Origin: Mytilus trossulus
Lineage: Eukaryota; Mollusca; Bivalvia; Mytilida; Mytilidae
NCBI RefSeq assembly: GCF_036588685.1
Contig: NC_086386.1
Coordinates: forward strand, 31,363,883-31,427,882
Direction: 5' to 3'
DNA: 64,000 nt
Made by a program: the position numbers and the translations under genes. The notes beneath the pieces are model-generated. The model was given only the letters and a program-made list of their open reading frames with translations. It had not been told where the DNA came from and made no database searches. Of the stretch, positions 35,936 to 47,241 are shown piece after piece (position 1 is the stretch's first letter; each line of letters opens with the position of its first letter).

Positions 35936-36612
35936 TTGTGTTTTGGGTACAGCTGTATTAAACCTTGGCATATTGATTTAAACAGAGATTTTTTGGCCCT
36001 GCACTTTCAGTTGTGTTTTGGGTACATCAGTATTAAGCCCTGGCATATTGAATTCAACAGAGATTGTTGGGCCCTACAATTTTAGTTGTGTTTTGGGTAC
36101 AGCAGTATTAAACCTTGGCATATTGACTTCAACAGAGATTGTTTGGCCCTGCAATTTCAGTTGTGTTTTGGATACAGCAGTATTAAGCCTTGGCATATTG
36201 AATTCAACAGAGATTATTTGGCCCTACAATTTCAGTTGTGTTTTGGGTACAGCAGTATTAAGCTTTGGCATATTGAATTCAACAGAGATTGTTTGGCCCT
36301 ACAATTTCAGTTGTGTTTTGGGTACATCAGTATTAAGCCTTAGCATATTGAATTTAACAGAGATTGTTTTGCCCTACAATTTCAGTTGTGTTTTGGGTAC
36401 AGCAGTATTGAGCCTTGGCATATTGAATTCAACAGAGATTGTTTGGCCCTACAATTTCAGTTGTGTTTTGGGTACAGCATTATTGCCCTTGGCATATTGA
36501 ATTCAACAGAGATTGTTTGGCCCTACAATTTTAGTTGTGTTTTGGGTACAGCAGTATTAAGTCTTGGGATCTTGAATTCAACAGAGATTGTTTGGCCCTA
36601 CAATTTCAGTCA
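35936..36612 (+). repeat. 75-bp minisatellite, about 9 units
   Basis: The unit begins TGTGTTTTGGGTACAGCAGT and ends GGCCCTACAATTTCAGT, counting to exactly 75 bp. Nine consecutive units diverge by a few substitutions; one near 36478 has a 1-base loss. Because 75 is a multiple of three, one frame stays open as a 25-residue repeat until that indel. The frame has no other sign of being a gene. It lies 0.6 kb beyond the FANCB stop. Confidence 0.93.
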
Positions 36613-37039
36613 TTGGTAATTAACTGAATGTTTTGCATAATAGTAGTTTACCTGTTACAGAATTACCATGAATGTATTTCAACCTTGGCTTTATAGCATC
36701 AGATCACATGAAAGGATAACTGTCTCTGGGTCATTATTTTTTTATGTAATTTCATTGTGGGAGTTTGAAGAATAATGATTTACATTTGACAGCATTGTTA
36801 TATAACGGGAGCATGTGGTGTTTTCAAGTGACCAATGCTACAATTGGTCATTCCTAGGAATAAAAGTGTCTGTGGGATGTATGTCATTCAGACAGAAATC
36901 AACAACACAGAATTAAGATCAACATACAGTTTTTCAAAAAATTAAATGGAACTCACCAAGATTCATCCTTTTGTACATGTTATATTATGATGTGGTTGAA
37001 CTAAATAAACTCATCAAAAATACCAGGATAAGATTTTGT

Positions 37040-37310
37040 ATTTAGACAAGACGCTGGTTCAATCTACAAAATACTCATCAATGATGCCTGAATCCAAAAA
37101 AGTTTAAAGGGCCAAAATAAAGTACGAAGTTGAAGGGCATTGAGGACCAAAATTCCTTAACGTATTGCCAAATACAGCTAAGGTAATCTATTCCTGAGGT
37201 AGAAAAGGCGTAGTATTTCAAAAATTCGAAAGTTTTGTAAACAGCTAATTTATAAATATGACCATATCAATGATAATTCATGTCAGCACAGAAGTGCTAA
37301 GTAATGTTGT
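37040..37310 (+). repeat. Dispersed repeat (family D)
   Basis: Shares GTTGAAGGGCATTGAGGACC, AATACAGCTAAGGTAATCTA and AAAGTTTTGTAAACAG with 49790-49925, and in reverse with 9830-10080 and 41930-42110. Confidence 0.7.
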
Positions 37311-37686
37311 ATTTGAAATTTAAGTAGGATGTATGATTTAACAGAAGTCAGCAAAAGGATAGTGAGTCTGACTTACTCTTTGAGGGAGGATGCTGTAGTC
37401 TCAAAACTGAAACAAACTGAGTAACATTATTCAAACTTGACATTTAAGTGTACATATTGGTGATGATGATGGGTTTCTTGTTAATATTCAGATGCAAATT
37501 AAATGGATATTCAGGACCAAAATACGAAAAGGAACCGTACTCTATTAAACCGACACACTGAACATAATGTCAACATGCTGATTCACAAGGTAAATGTCAT
37601 TTGAAAGACATGCCGATGTACCCTTTCACGTATGTCTATCTGTATTAGTACGTGTAGAATCATGTAAAGACTTTTATACACGGTGA

Positions 37687-39170
37687 CTAGCGCTTTTGTT
37701 TTGGACGGTGTATTTGTAGAGCGGTCTTGAATGCCTGTACAGTATCTGTATGTTCTTTATCTGGTAGATGTGTTCCAGTGCATAGTTGTTCCACAAATAA
37801 TGCATGCGTATATTTTGGCTTATTGCTGTTTGGCACTTTAGGCCCTCTTGTTTTATATATTATATTTTGTTCAATACTAGTAATATTGTCTGTATCACAG
37901 TTTGAATATATTTTGGCTTTGATTGTTCTTTTCGTGCTTGCTGGTGTGACAAAATTGTCGTCTGGTAGAGGCGGCATCAGACCCTCAATCACCTTGTATA
38001 TATCAGGATCAGACGAAGGCTGTGTTCTTTCCTCTGGTGTCTCATTTAAGTAAGGGACCTTGTTTTTTAAATCCTAGAGTTTTTCTTAATAAAACTTATA
38101 CCTCTGTTTTGGATACATTTTAATGTGTCCTCTTTCATGTATGGGATCCTGATGCGCAATACTCCATTGTAGATCTTACTAGGGATATGTATGTTTCTGG
38201 TACGTTTCTCAAGTCCCCCCTAAGCAAGCACAGGATGGCGTTGGCTTTTATGTTGATGTTGTTTTTGTGGATACTCCATTTCAGGTCGTTTGATATTGTC
38301 ATAAATGTTTGTAGTCCTAGGTATCAGTTCACTTGTACTTCTTGTAGGATATGCTTATTAAGCGTGTAGAATCCAAATCTGATAGCAGTTTGTGTTGGTC
38401 ACGACAGTCAGTTTAAATTTAAACTGTTCTGTACAATAGCCTTATGGGCAATCGTCTGCAAAAAATATTACTGATGATGTTATGCTGTCTGACAGGTCGT
38501 TTTACATTAGGTGGCATAGAAACCAGATTGGTCCTGAGACGGCACACTGGAGTACCCCAGAGTCATCTGTTGTTTCCTCGGACATTTCTTCTTTCACGAT
38601 GGTGCGCAGTTGATACGTTTGATGGGCATTTCTGTGTATTAAATTTGATAAAATAATGATCTAGTATTGGAGTAATTTGTTGCGTGGTACTGTATCAAGT
38701 GTAGTATCGCTACGTCCATTTGGTGTTCCTTAGCATGCTCTTGTAGGAAGTCATTGGTTGTAGTTATGAGTTTCCCATGAGTATCCTAACCTGAATCCGT
38801 GGTTTAAGTTGTTTATGATCTTGTTATTTTCCAGCTGTTTTAAGATTTGCTTGCATATGATACGGTATGCTCTAGAATTTTTGGTGACATGTTAAGGAAA
38901 TAGATCTGTAGATTTCTTCAAGATGTGGGTTTCCCTGTTGATTTTTTTTAAGATACTGGATATATTTGCATCCCTCCAATCTTTTGGAAGTTAACCTATA
39001 TCGAGCGAGCAATGCATTATGATTTGCAGAATTGGTGCTAGTTGTTCCTTGAGTATGCGGTGTGGTATGTTGTATGGAGGTCTTATTAGGAATGGTGTTT
39101 TACAGTAGTTTGTAAAGTCCCTTTTGGTCAATCGTTATTGATTTTATATTGATGTAAGCTCTTATTCTTG
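37687..39170 (-). pseudogene. Decayed non-LTR retrotransposon reverse transcriptase
   Basis: Read on the minus strand from about 39100 downwards in shifting frames. A PxRILKEQLAPIL block is followed by DW..ANISPIFKK and SISLT...KILEH (about 38990-38860), then NHGFRLG (about 38800), DTVPRNKLLQ (about 38690), a remnant of the SGVPQG...GP.LF motif (about 38540), the FADD active-site motif (about 38455), a TISNDLKWS block (about 38290), LVRSTMEYCAS (about 38170), and a 101-codon open tail ending at 37687. Order and motifs match the polymerase of Jockey/CR1-like LINEs. Multiple frameshifts and stops show it is dead. The endonuclease part was not found upstream. Confidence 0.85.
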
Positions 39171-40148
39171 TTGTGTGTAGGTTAATGTCTGATTTTGTTG
39201 TGAGGCTGCCTTTAATTGTTCTAGTAAGAGGTCAGCTTTGGGAAATGACGTGTTACAGTCTGCTTTTATTTCTATTTGCTGATTGAATAGTGACGTAGCA
39301 GACAATTATTTATACTGGCTTGATTCGGTCGTAGAACGAACCAACCACCTCCCGGAACTCGATCGAAACAAACACGAAGCAGTTTCACAGAGCATTCATG
39401 CCGTTTTTAGGCAGTTAAGCTGCCTTATGCGACCACCCTAGATTTGTGTTCTACCCAATAAATGCTGAAATATATGCAATTGTTATTTTCTAGCTGGATG
39501 TTATGCTATTTTTACTAATTGGACAGTTTTTTCATACTTTTAATTCTTGATTACAAAAAATATGACCAGAAAAACCTGACATGATCGTCGATTTATCCCA
39601 AAGTTTTGAAGTTGCACATAGGCAGAAGGGCACATTAGCCCTAAGGAATCTTTATGTGGTTTATTATCAAGATTTTGGATAAGCTGTCAAAGAACAAACG
39701 TATGAAATGTTTAATCGCCGAAAATCTCTAAAGACAAGTAGTTTAGATTTCCCAAATGGCAAAAGTCGTAGGAATATTGTTTGTCGTCAATACGTAATAA
39801 ACTACGTTAGTAGTCTTAAAATAAGTTCCACTGTCCATGCTGTTTGCGGCATTTTTAAATTATAAGACGAAATCTTTGTATCTTTTTCAATTTGGAGGCA
39901 AGGTCAAATTAGCGGTCGTCCGAGGTCTGCGACCTTCCACTTTTACAGTCGGACTTTCGACTTGGTTACTAGCTACGCTCGACATGTCCGACTTCAGAGA
40001 AAATAAAAAATAACATTTCAAACTTTTTTACCAAAGTCTCCTAATAAACGATCTCAACTTTTGTTCAACCGTAGAAAATCGCCAAACATAATGTTTAAAT
40101 TCGAATTAAATCGTATACGTATCTGACAAAAACAACATTGAAAACAAA
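39171..40148. other. Intergenic; possible promoter of the candidate exon at 40149
   Basis: No open frame of note. Nothing recognisable beyond moderately GC-richer sequence at 39300-39450 and 39890-39970. Confidence 0.35.
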
Positions 40149-40206
40149 ATGGCTGACAATGAGAAGAAAATTACTATATCGGATCCGATTCTGGAAGCGA
40201 TGATGG
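40149..40206 (+). CDS. Possible first coding exon of an unidentified gene
   Basis: AACAAAATGGCTG is a strong start context. The frame reads MADNEKKITISDPILEAMM and then meets a reasonable donor (GG/GTAATT at 40207), leaving one base of the next codon. The acidic, polar N-terminus looks like real protein, and codon choice is unremarkable. The unspliced frame ends a few codons later. I found no following exon before the tandem array at 40620, nor further on, so product and even reality are uncertain. Confidence 0.3.
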
Positions 40207-40619
40207 GTAATTCCGGGATTTGGCGATCAACTTTTTAAAAATCAGACAGATGACAAAATACATCTTTGCATGGTAAATAAATATAAACACTAAAATTGAA
40301 AACCAAAAGATATATATCAAAGAATGTAAAAACAAAAAATATTTGGTACTAAAACTCAAAATTATATACTTTTTGACAAATTTGTCAAAATCCAATACAA
40401 TGTGAGTATTTGTGACAGCTTTGAACAGTATATCTAACAATATATATGGTCCTGTTGACAGTATAAATTTTCTTTTTCTGTAATAAATGTTGGTAAAGCA
40501 AGTTAGATGTTTTAAAGTGTAAACATATTACTGCAATTTCAATGGGTATTTTTTCTCTCTCAATTTTGATGGGCCAGTTAAAATAGCTGGAAGTTTCTTA
40601 TTTTACACATATAGTTCAA

Positions 40620-41790
40620 CTAGATTATATGATACCTGGATGTAAGCATATCATATGACATGTATGTGGAGTCCTTTGTGGCACTCTACCCCCTCCTGTT
40701 TGCAAACTTTGAAACGGATGAGATCCCCACCTCTCAACCATATACATTCATGTATGAGACTATATACCTAATCAAATGAAATATAGGTAAGGTCACTAGG
40801 GTCACTTACCACCTCCTGCTTTAGAACTTGGAAACAGTCGAGATCCCCACCCCTCAATCATTTTAATTGATGTATGGGACAGTATAACCAATCAAATGAA
40901 AAATAGTGGGAGTCCCTGCGGTCACCCACTCCTCCTGTTTGGGAACTTAAACAGTCGAGATCCCCATCCCTAAACCATATATATTCATGTATGGGACAAT
41001 ATTATAAATCAAATGAAATATGAGGAGTCCCCCCTGTGGGTCATCCCAGCGCTCCTGTTTGAGAACTTGGAAAAGGTCGAGATCCCCACCCCTAAACCAT
41101 ATACATTCATGTATCGGACAATATAACAAATCATACGAAATATAGGTGGAGTTCGTGGGGCCACTCTACACCTTCCTGTTTGAGAATTTGAAAACGGTTG
41201 AGATCCCAACCCATAAACCATATATATTCATGTATTGGACAATATAACAAATCAAATGAATTATAGGGGAGTCCCTAGGGTCACTGCACCTTCCTGTTTG
41301 AGAACATGGAAACAGTCGAGATCCTCACCCCTTAACCATATAAACTCATGTATGGGACTAAAAAACAAATCAAATACAATATAAGGGGAGTCCCTGCTGT
41401 CACCCCACCTTTAAATAAAACCATATATATTCATGTATGGGACAAAAGGACTATCTAATTGAAAGATAGGGTCATCCTACCCAATCCTGTTTGATAACTT
41501 GGAAACAGATGAGATCCCCACCCCTCAACCATATAAATTCTTGCATTGGACAATATAACAAATCAAATGAAATATAGGGGAAGTCACTGGGGTCCCCCAC
41601 CCCCTTCTGTTTGAAAACTTAATAACGGTCGAGAGCCCCACCACTAAACCATCTATATTAATGTATGGGACAATATAAAAAATGAAAAATAGGGGAAGGA
41701 TCACCCCACACCCTCTTGTATGTGTTAAGAACTGTAAACGTAAAAGATTGAGATACCAACTCCTAAACCATATTCATTCCTGTTTGTCAT
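40620..41790. repeat. ~120-bp tandem array, 9-10 units
   Basis: ACCATATA.ATTCATGTATG recurs at 40737, 40857 (degenerate), 40974, 41096, 41217, 41335, 41420, 41528, 41648 and 41767, so the spacing is mostly 117-122 bp with one unit shortened to 85. Each unit also has TCCTGTTTG.GAACTT, CGAGATCCCCACCCC and AATCAAATGAAATATAGG. Units differ considerably, so the array is old. Confidence 0.92.
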
Positions 41791-41929
41791 TTCAAAAAGA
41801 TTGAATGACATACAAGGTCAATCTCATAGGCGTCACATATGCATATCACTTCGCTAGACCTAACACCTGTCATTTTATTCCAAACTCAGATATCATGGCA
41901 TTGGGGTGAAGGTGGGAGTCATTTATAGA

Positions 41930-42110
41930 TTACCTTAGCTGTATTTGGCAAAACGTTTAGGAATTTTGGTCCTCAATGCTCTTCAACTTCGTACTTTATT
42001 TGGCCTTTTTAACTTTTTTGGATTCGAGCGTCACTGATGAGTCTTTTGTAGACGAAACGCGCGTCTGGCGTATACTAAATTTAGTCCTGATATCTACGAT
42101 GAGTTTATTT
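41930..42110 (-). repeat. Family D repeat, reverse copy
   Basis: TACCTTAGCTGTATTTGGCA, CTCAATGCTCTTCAACTTCG, GAGCGTCACTGATGAGTC and GACGAAACGCGCGTCTGG are the complement of the family D sequence at 49699-49860. Confidence 0.75.
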
Positions 42111-44471
42111 ACTATGGACAGGTCAGTCAGACCTCACCATTGATCTCTGTAGTAGTAAACATTTGTCTTATTTGTGTCTCATAACTTTTGTACTGTAGAA
42201 CACACATACTGTACCATGTGTTGACCACTGTTCGTATACAAGAAACGATAACACAATTTTGAAATAAACTTTCTTATATTTCGTGTAGTGTTATGACATG
42301 GTCCCAACATTCAAATTTACAGTTGTTTCTTTTGGCGTATTACACTATATGTTATAATTCCGATTTTGTTTTTTGAAGATCTGTTGTCTTGGTTTTTCGT
42401 TCGTCAAATATGGAAGTTTGCTATATTTCTCTGAACACATATTTACGATCATGTATGGTGTATTTGTACCAACAATGGGCCATTTGCTATCCGTTTGATG
42501 TACAACCATATATTTGTCTCTGGTACAACTAATGAAAACTTGCCTGATCTATGAACATTGAAAATAAGAGAACCGGCTGTTCGTGATATAACTATATAAT
42601 TTGTTTAGCATTTTGCAATAGACTGTCTTTCGTGTTAAGTAATTGATATAAAATATTGCTTTTACTACAAGTTATGTGTTAGAACTCATTAGGAAAAGGA
42701 ATTTATGGGTTGTTTTTGTATTTTGTAGACGAGTATTATTTTATTAGACTAAAAACAAAGTTTTCCAAAGCATTAAACCAGTAATTGACTAAGGAAAAAA
42801 AACAGCAATTGATTTTCTGAAGTCGCATTCAGCCTTCATACAATAGACAGAACGAGTTAACTAGAACAATTTTATGCCTACGCTTTTATTTAACAATAGA
42901 CATAGAACATTATATTCCATTATATTCCAGGATTAAGAAAAAGATATTGTAAATACGAAAATTCATAACTGGTCATTTGGTTCTTCGTTATGTTTGGAAC
43001 AATGCCACACAGAAGAACCTTATATATATCTCTGGCCTTTTTAAATGCATCCTATGCCCAACAATTTTCATACTCTGGCTTATTCTTGAATTCTTTTTTT
43101 TATCTTAAAATTTCAAGTCAAGTATATGTCAGTTGTTATTAAATAGTTCGTTTCTTTGTATGCTGCATTGTCGTTGGTTTTTGTTGCACTCCCGTGTTTT
43201 GTTGTTTCGTTGTTTTCCTCTTATAGTTGATGTGTTTCCCTCGGTTTTAGTTTGTAACTCGATTTTTCTCTCTCTCGATATATTTATTAATTTTGAACAG
43301 CGGTATACTACTGTTGCCTTTTTTAAATGCTTTATTTTTTAAAATTTGGTTTGCGAAATGCTGAATATTTGAAAACATTCTAGACGGATGTTACCCAATA
43401 TCATATACTAGATATAAAACAGTAAAATCAAAGACATTCTCTAACGGTTGGCGCTTTCTTTTAAACTGTACTCCTCCATTGCAAAGTACGTCAGAATTTA
43501 GTTTACAATTAAATGTAGGAATTCATTTTTCATAGACTATTTTTGGGGTATTTTCGTTTGATTTCATCAGAGACATATATAAAAAATACACATGTGTGTA
43601 TATGTCTCTGATTTCATTAATAGTTTTAATATCTAGTCTGTGAAAGATTGAGTGCTTAACATTCCCTTGATATATCACTTGTTGGCATCTAACTATGTTT
43701 TCATATACAACGATGGAAAAAAACGTGCATTATGAGTGTAATTGTATAACGTCTGAAGCAAACGTACAGACAAATAATGACACCATAACCCATTGCTTGC
43801 AACTTGAATTGCCTAAAAAATATCAGTGAAAAACCTGCGGACTAAAAATCACAACATCGATATCTTTAGTTTTTGCTGTTATGCATCGTCCCTTATACAA
43901 ATCCACAAAATCAAATCACAAAAATACTTCACTCCGAGGAAAATTTATAAAGGAAAGCTGAAACACATCAAAACGAATGGTATAAAAACTATCATATTCC
44001 TTACTTGTTACAAACATTTTTTTGGTAGAAAACGGTGGATTTAAACTGGTTTTATAGCTAGCAAAACCACTCACTTGTATGATAGTCGCATCAATGTCCC
44101 TTATATTGACAACGATGTGTGAACCAAACAAACAGATATAATACGTTAACATGTCAAAACAAGGGTACAACAGTAAAATTGTGTTAAAATCTTAATCACT
44201 ATAAAAACAAACAAATATGTAACAAAGAAGCACAAAAAAACATAAAGCTAAAGCACGTTATCAAAATGAAAGGAGCTAGTAAAAAAATATACAATATGTC
44301 TATCTAAATGTATGTTTATGCACTGCACGTTTTATAAGTTCCCTTACTTATCAATTATAACAATACAAAAATATCCTCAAGACAAAATACCCGGTCATTT
44401 TTTTTATAATTAATTTGATCAATTTAAATCTAGGCATTGTTTACGGTTAATACTAATATACATGCATATCG
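42111..44471. other. Intergenic sequence with repeat fragments
   Basis: About 43130-43330 is a reverse-orientation fragment of family C (GAACAGCGGTATACTACTGT, CCCTCGGTTTTAGTTTG). A small inverted repeat, AGAGACATATA / TATATGTCTCT, lies at about 43569-43610. No gene is recognised. Confidence 0.5.
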
Positions 44472-47189
44472 TCATAAGTCTGATCCTGTTTTTAAAAGTT
44501 CTTTCAGACAATCAAGAAGAATTTTGTATTCGTGGTCTAAATACATCACTTCACTTCCTTCAATCAGCAACAAATTTCGTCGTGGATAGAAAAATGATAG
44601 TAATTCAGAATCATAAATACATTTTTCTAGATTAGATATTATTTTGTTTGCCCAGTCTAAAGACACCTCTTTCTCGATATTTTGATTGGATAATGTCTCA
44701 TCGTTAGAAAGTTCTGCCTTTTCTAGTTCGTGCAAAAAACATGTTTTCAGTTTGTACGTTGTTATTACATCAAAATTCTCTTCATTTTCAGAATCAACAA
44801 TTTTTGGAAAATAGTTCGACGAAAGCAATGCTTTCAGCAAAATGTAACCTTTCGTTACAGCACGCGGACAGTTCCGAATTATCACTTGCTCCCAATCCCC
44901 AAATGATATCCTGAAATATTTTTCGTGATTTGGTACAAAATTTTGGTCGGGGGTTTTCATTACCACTGACACGGAACTTTCTTTTTTCAGTTTATTAAGA
45001 AGCACAGAATCTGTCCGTATGTCCTTTGGTGTCCAATTCTTAATAATAATTTCTGGTACTATATCAACGCTTATAGAAGCTAGTTTTACTGTTGGACCCA
45101 CATAGTGGAAAGTAAGGCACGATAAAGTCCCTTGAGCACTGTTTAACATGCCCTCAATATAAAGACTTCTTATAGCAGTATTCGAATTCTCTTTGAAAAG
45201 CTTTATAATGCCTTCATTTATTGTGGAGTACAGGGCACAGTTAATCTTTGCACTATCAAGGAATCCATCAGCTGTGAGAAATTTAGAAAAAATATCTCGG
45301 TCACATTCATGTTTAAGCTTGAGCATTATTACTTCACTTGAATTTAAAGCGCATTCAGTCGGTATAAAATGTTGCTGGAAGTTGACCAGGCTAAATAAAT
45401 AGTCGAACTCGTCTTGTATATTGACCTTTGTGCCCTCGTACTTACTTCCAGCTAAGCGTATTTCACATTTCAGAAGTGGGTAAGTTCTCTCCACATAGGC
45501 CGAAAGCCATTTTATTACAGTTTCAATTGCAATACCTATTGTTTGGTTCTCCGGAATATCATAGTACATCCCCATGTAAGGCGAATCTAAAACTATAGTG
45601 ACGAACTTGCTTAATGAATCTTTGTGTAATTTTAAATGCTTCTTCCATTCTGTAAGATCAATTTTTCCATCGATTTTATCTATAAAGCTTACCCAAGGAC
45701 ATTCTTCAAATACATCAGTTCCATGAAACTCAGTTTCAATATCATCTATCATTGTGACATATCTTGATTCCGATATACTCCTTGTCGTAATCATTTTTAA
45801 ATGGTCATATCTTAACAGCTCTGCAAATTCTAAAGGACTGTATCCATTTAAATCACAAATGTTTGTATCGGCACCATTCTCTAACAGACATTTAATCACT
45901 GTTTGTTCTCTAAACCATATGGCCCAATGCAGTGGTGTTGAACCAAAGCTGTCTCTTGAATTAAGAATATCTTTGTTATTGCAATTTGCAATAATTGATG
46001 GCCCTATCATATATCTCAAACAAGACCTGTGCAAACTGTGTTCACCTGTCTTTGATGTTTTAGATATTTGCCCGCCGAGTGAAAGTATTTTATCAACGAC
46101 TTTAACATTTTGTATTAAGACAGCCAAATGCAAAGGAGTAAGGGAAAACATATCTTCTCCATTTATGTCGACTCCACATTTCGATAAAATTTCAACACAA
46201 GCTGGAATAATCTGATCATGTAGAGACTGAGAAAAATCACTGGGTTTCTTAAGAACAACACTGTGAATCATGTTTCGTTCACAATTATCTACGTCATCAA
46301 TTCGTGCCCCATGACTTACAAATGTTTCAATTACACCCGAGTGACGCAGATCGTCATCATACATTGCATGGTGCAGTGGTGCTTTACCTGTCGCGTCCTT
46401 TTCGTTAATGTGCGCTCCTTTCTGCAAAAGCAATTCAAACGATCTTGAAAATTCACTATAATCAGCACTTGCTGCTAGATAATGCAAAGGCGTCTGGCCA
46501 TCATTATTTTTTCGGTTTACATCTGACCCTTGTTCAATGAAATACAACATCGAATCATAGCAAGCACATGATGCTACAACATGTAACGGGGTATCTCCAT
46601 CGTCGTCAGTCCCATGTAACAGTTGCAAAAATGTTGTTTTATTTTTTCGGTGCAGTCTCCTGATGTAATCATTGCAAAAATGATTAGTTTCGTCAAATCC
46701 TTCGCTTTGCTCGTCCGGATGTATGTCCATTACCCAGTGCAGCATATTCCCGCCAGTTACAGAAGTTTGGTCCAATAGTGTAACACTTTCCATCAGTTCA
46801 CAGATTTCTGGATAGGGTAATACACTATCTTGGATTATAAACATCAAAGGAGTTTTATACACTTTATTCATGCGGTTTATATCTCCGCCATATTCTAGAA
46901 GTAATCTTATTATTTCTGTGCCGTTTTCTTTGTCCCAAGAAGCGTGAAACAATGGTGTGCATTTGGTCGCCTCGTCTTCCAGATTTGGATCGCCACGATT
47001 TTCTAAAAGAAGACGAACAATTTCAGGTCTACTTTGCATAACAGCTAGATGTAGTGTGCTACAAGAATTTCCCTGAACTGTTAGAGAAGGCCGATAATTA
47101 GGATCAGCATTTTCTTTTATGAGGGACTTCACCTTTATGATATCATTTGACATAACAGCATTTCTTAATTCCATACTCACATTCGCCAT
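44472..47189 (-). CDS. Ankyrin-repeat/Mab-21-domain protein, putative cGAS-like receptor, 905 aa
   Basis: Single-exon gene. About ten ankyrin repeats span residues 40-467, with clear TPLHLA-type cores (for example TPLHVV, TPLHYLA, TPLHLAV, TPLHWAI). From about 500 to the end is a Mab-21-type nucleotidyltransferase. AGS (580-582) begins the activation loop. E594 and D596 in DEFDYLF, and D709 in SISVDIVP, sit where cGAS-like enzymes hold their three metal-binding acids. CPRAVTKGYILLKALL (about 774-789) and ITTYKLKTCFLHELE (809-823) are the typical C-lobe helices. The family makes cyclic dinucleotides on binding nucleic acid, or is catalytically silent as in many Mab-21 proteins; intact acids favour activity. 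The ankyrin part may bind partners or ligand. I see no cGAS-type zinc thumb. I start at ATG 47189; the frame extends only to a GTG at 47204. The sensor role is inference. Confidence 0.9.
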   Translation of the reverse strand: MANVSMELRNAVMSNDIIKVKSLIKENADPNYRPSLTVQGNSCSTLHLAVMQSRPEIVRLLLENRGDPNLEDEATKCTPLFHASWDKENGTEIIRLLLEYGGDINRMNKVYKTPLMFIIQDSVLPYPEICELMESVTLLDQTSVTGGNMLHWVMDIHPDEQSEGFDETNHFCNDYIRRLHRKNKTTFLQLLHGTDDDGDTPLHVVASCACYDSMLYFIEQGSDVNRKNNDGQTPLHYLAASADYSEFSRSFELLLQKGAHINEKDATGKAPLHHAMYDDDLRHSGVIETFVSHGARIDDVDNCERNMIHSVVLKKPSDFSQSLHDQIIPACVEILSKCGVDINGEDMFSLTPLHLAVLIQNVKVVDKILSLGGQISKTSKTGEHSLHRSCLRYMIGPSIIANCNNKDILNSRDSFGSTPLHWAIWFREQTVIKCLLENGADTNICDLNGYSPLEFAELLRYDHLKMITTRSISESRYVTMIDDIETEFHGTDVFEECPWVSFIDKIDGKIDLTEWKKHLKLHKDSLSKFVTIVLDSPYMGMYYDIPENQTIGIAIETVIKWLSAYVERTYPLLKCEIRLAGSKYEGTKVNIQDEFDYLFSLVNFQQHFIPTECALNSSEVIMLKLKHECDRDIFSKFLTADGFLDSAKINCALYSTINEGIIKLFKENSNTAIRSLYIEGMLNSAQGTLSCLTFHYVGPTVKLASISVDIVPEIIIKNWTPKDIRTDSVLLNKLKKESSVSVVMKTPDQNFVPNHEKYFRISFGDWEQVIIRNCPRAVTKGYILLKALLSSNYFPKIVDSENEENFDVITTYKLKTCFLHELEKAELSNDETLSNQNIEKEVSLDWANKIISNLEKCIYDSELLSFFYPRRNLLLIEGSEVMYLDHEYKILLDCLKELLKTGSDL

Positions 47190-47233
47190 TTTGAAATGTT
47201 TCACACTATTAAGTTTTCTATTTTTAAACCAAC

Positions 47234-47241
47234 CTTTATAT
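47234..47241 (-). promoter_or_regulatory. TATA-like box of the ankyrin-Mab21 gene
   Basis: On the minus strand AATATAAAGG lies about 45 bases before the ATG. A start of transcription 25-30 bases downstream would leave a 5' UTR of under 20 bases, which is short, so this may instead be fortuitous and a non-coding first exon may exist further upstream. Confidence 0.3.

Noticed and set aside
36018..36500. 160-codon frame with repeating ILNSTEIVWPYNFSCVLGTA
   Set aside because: Product of the 9-unit 75-bp array; lost at a 1-base deletion near 36478.
44472..47204. Start of the ankyrin-Mab21 gene at 47204
   Set aside because: That codon is GTG; the first ATG is at 47189.
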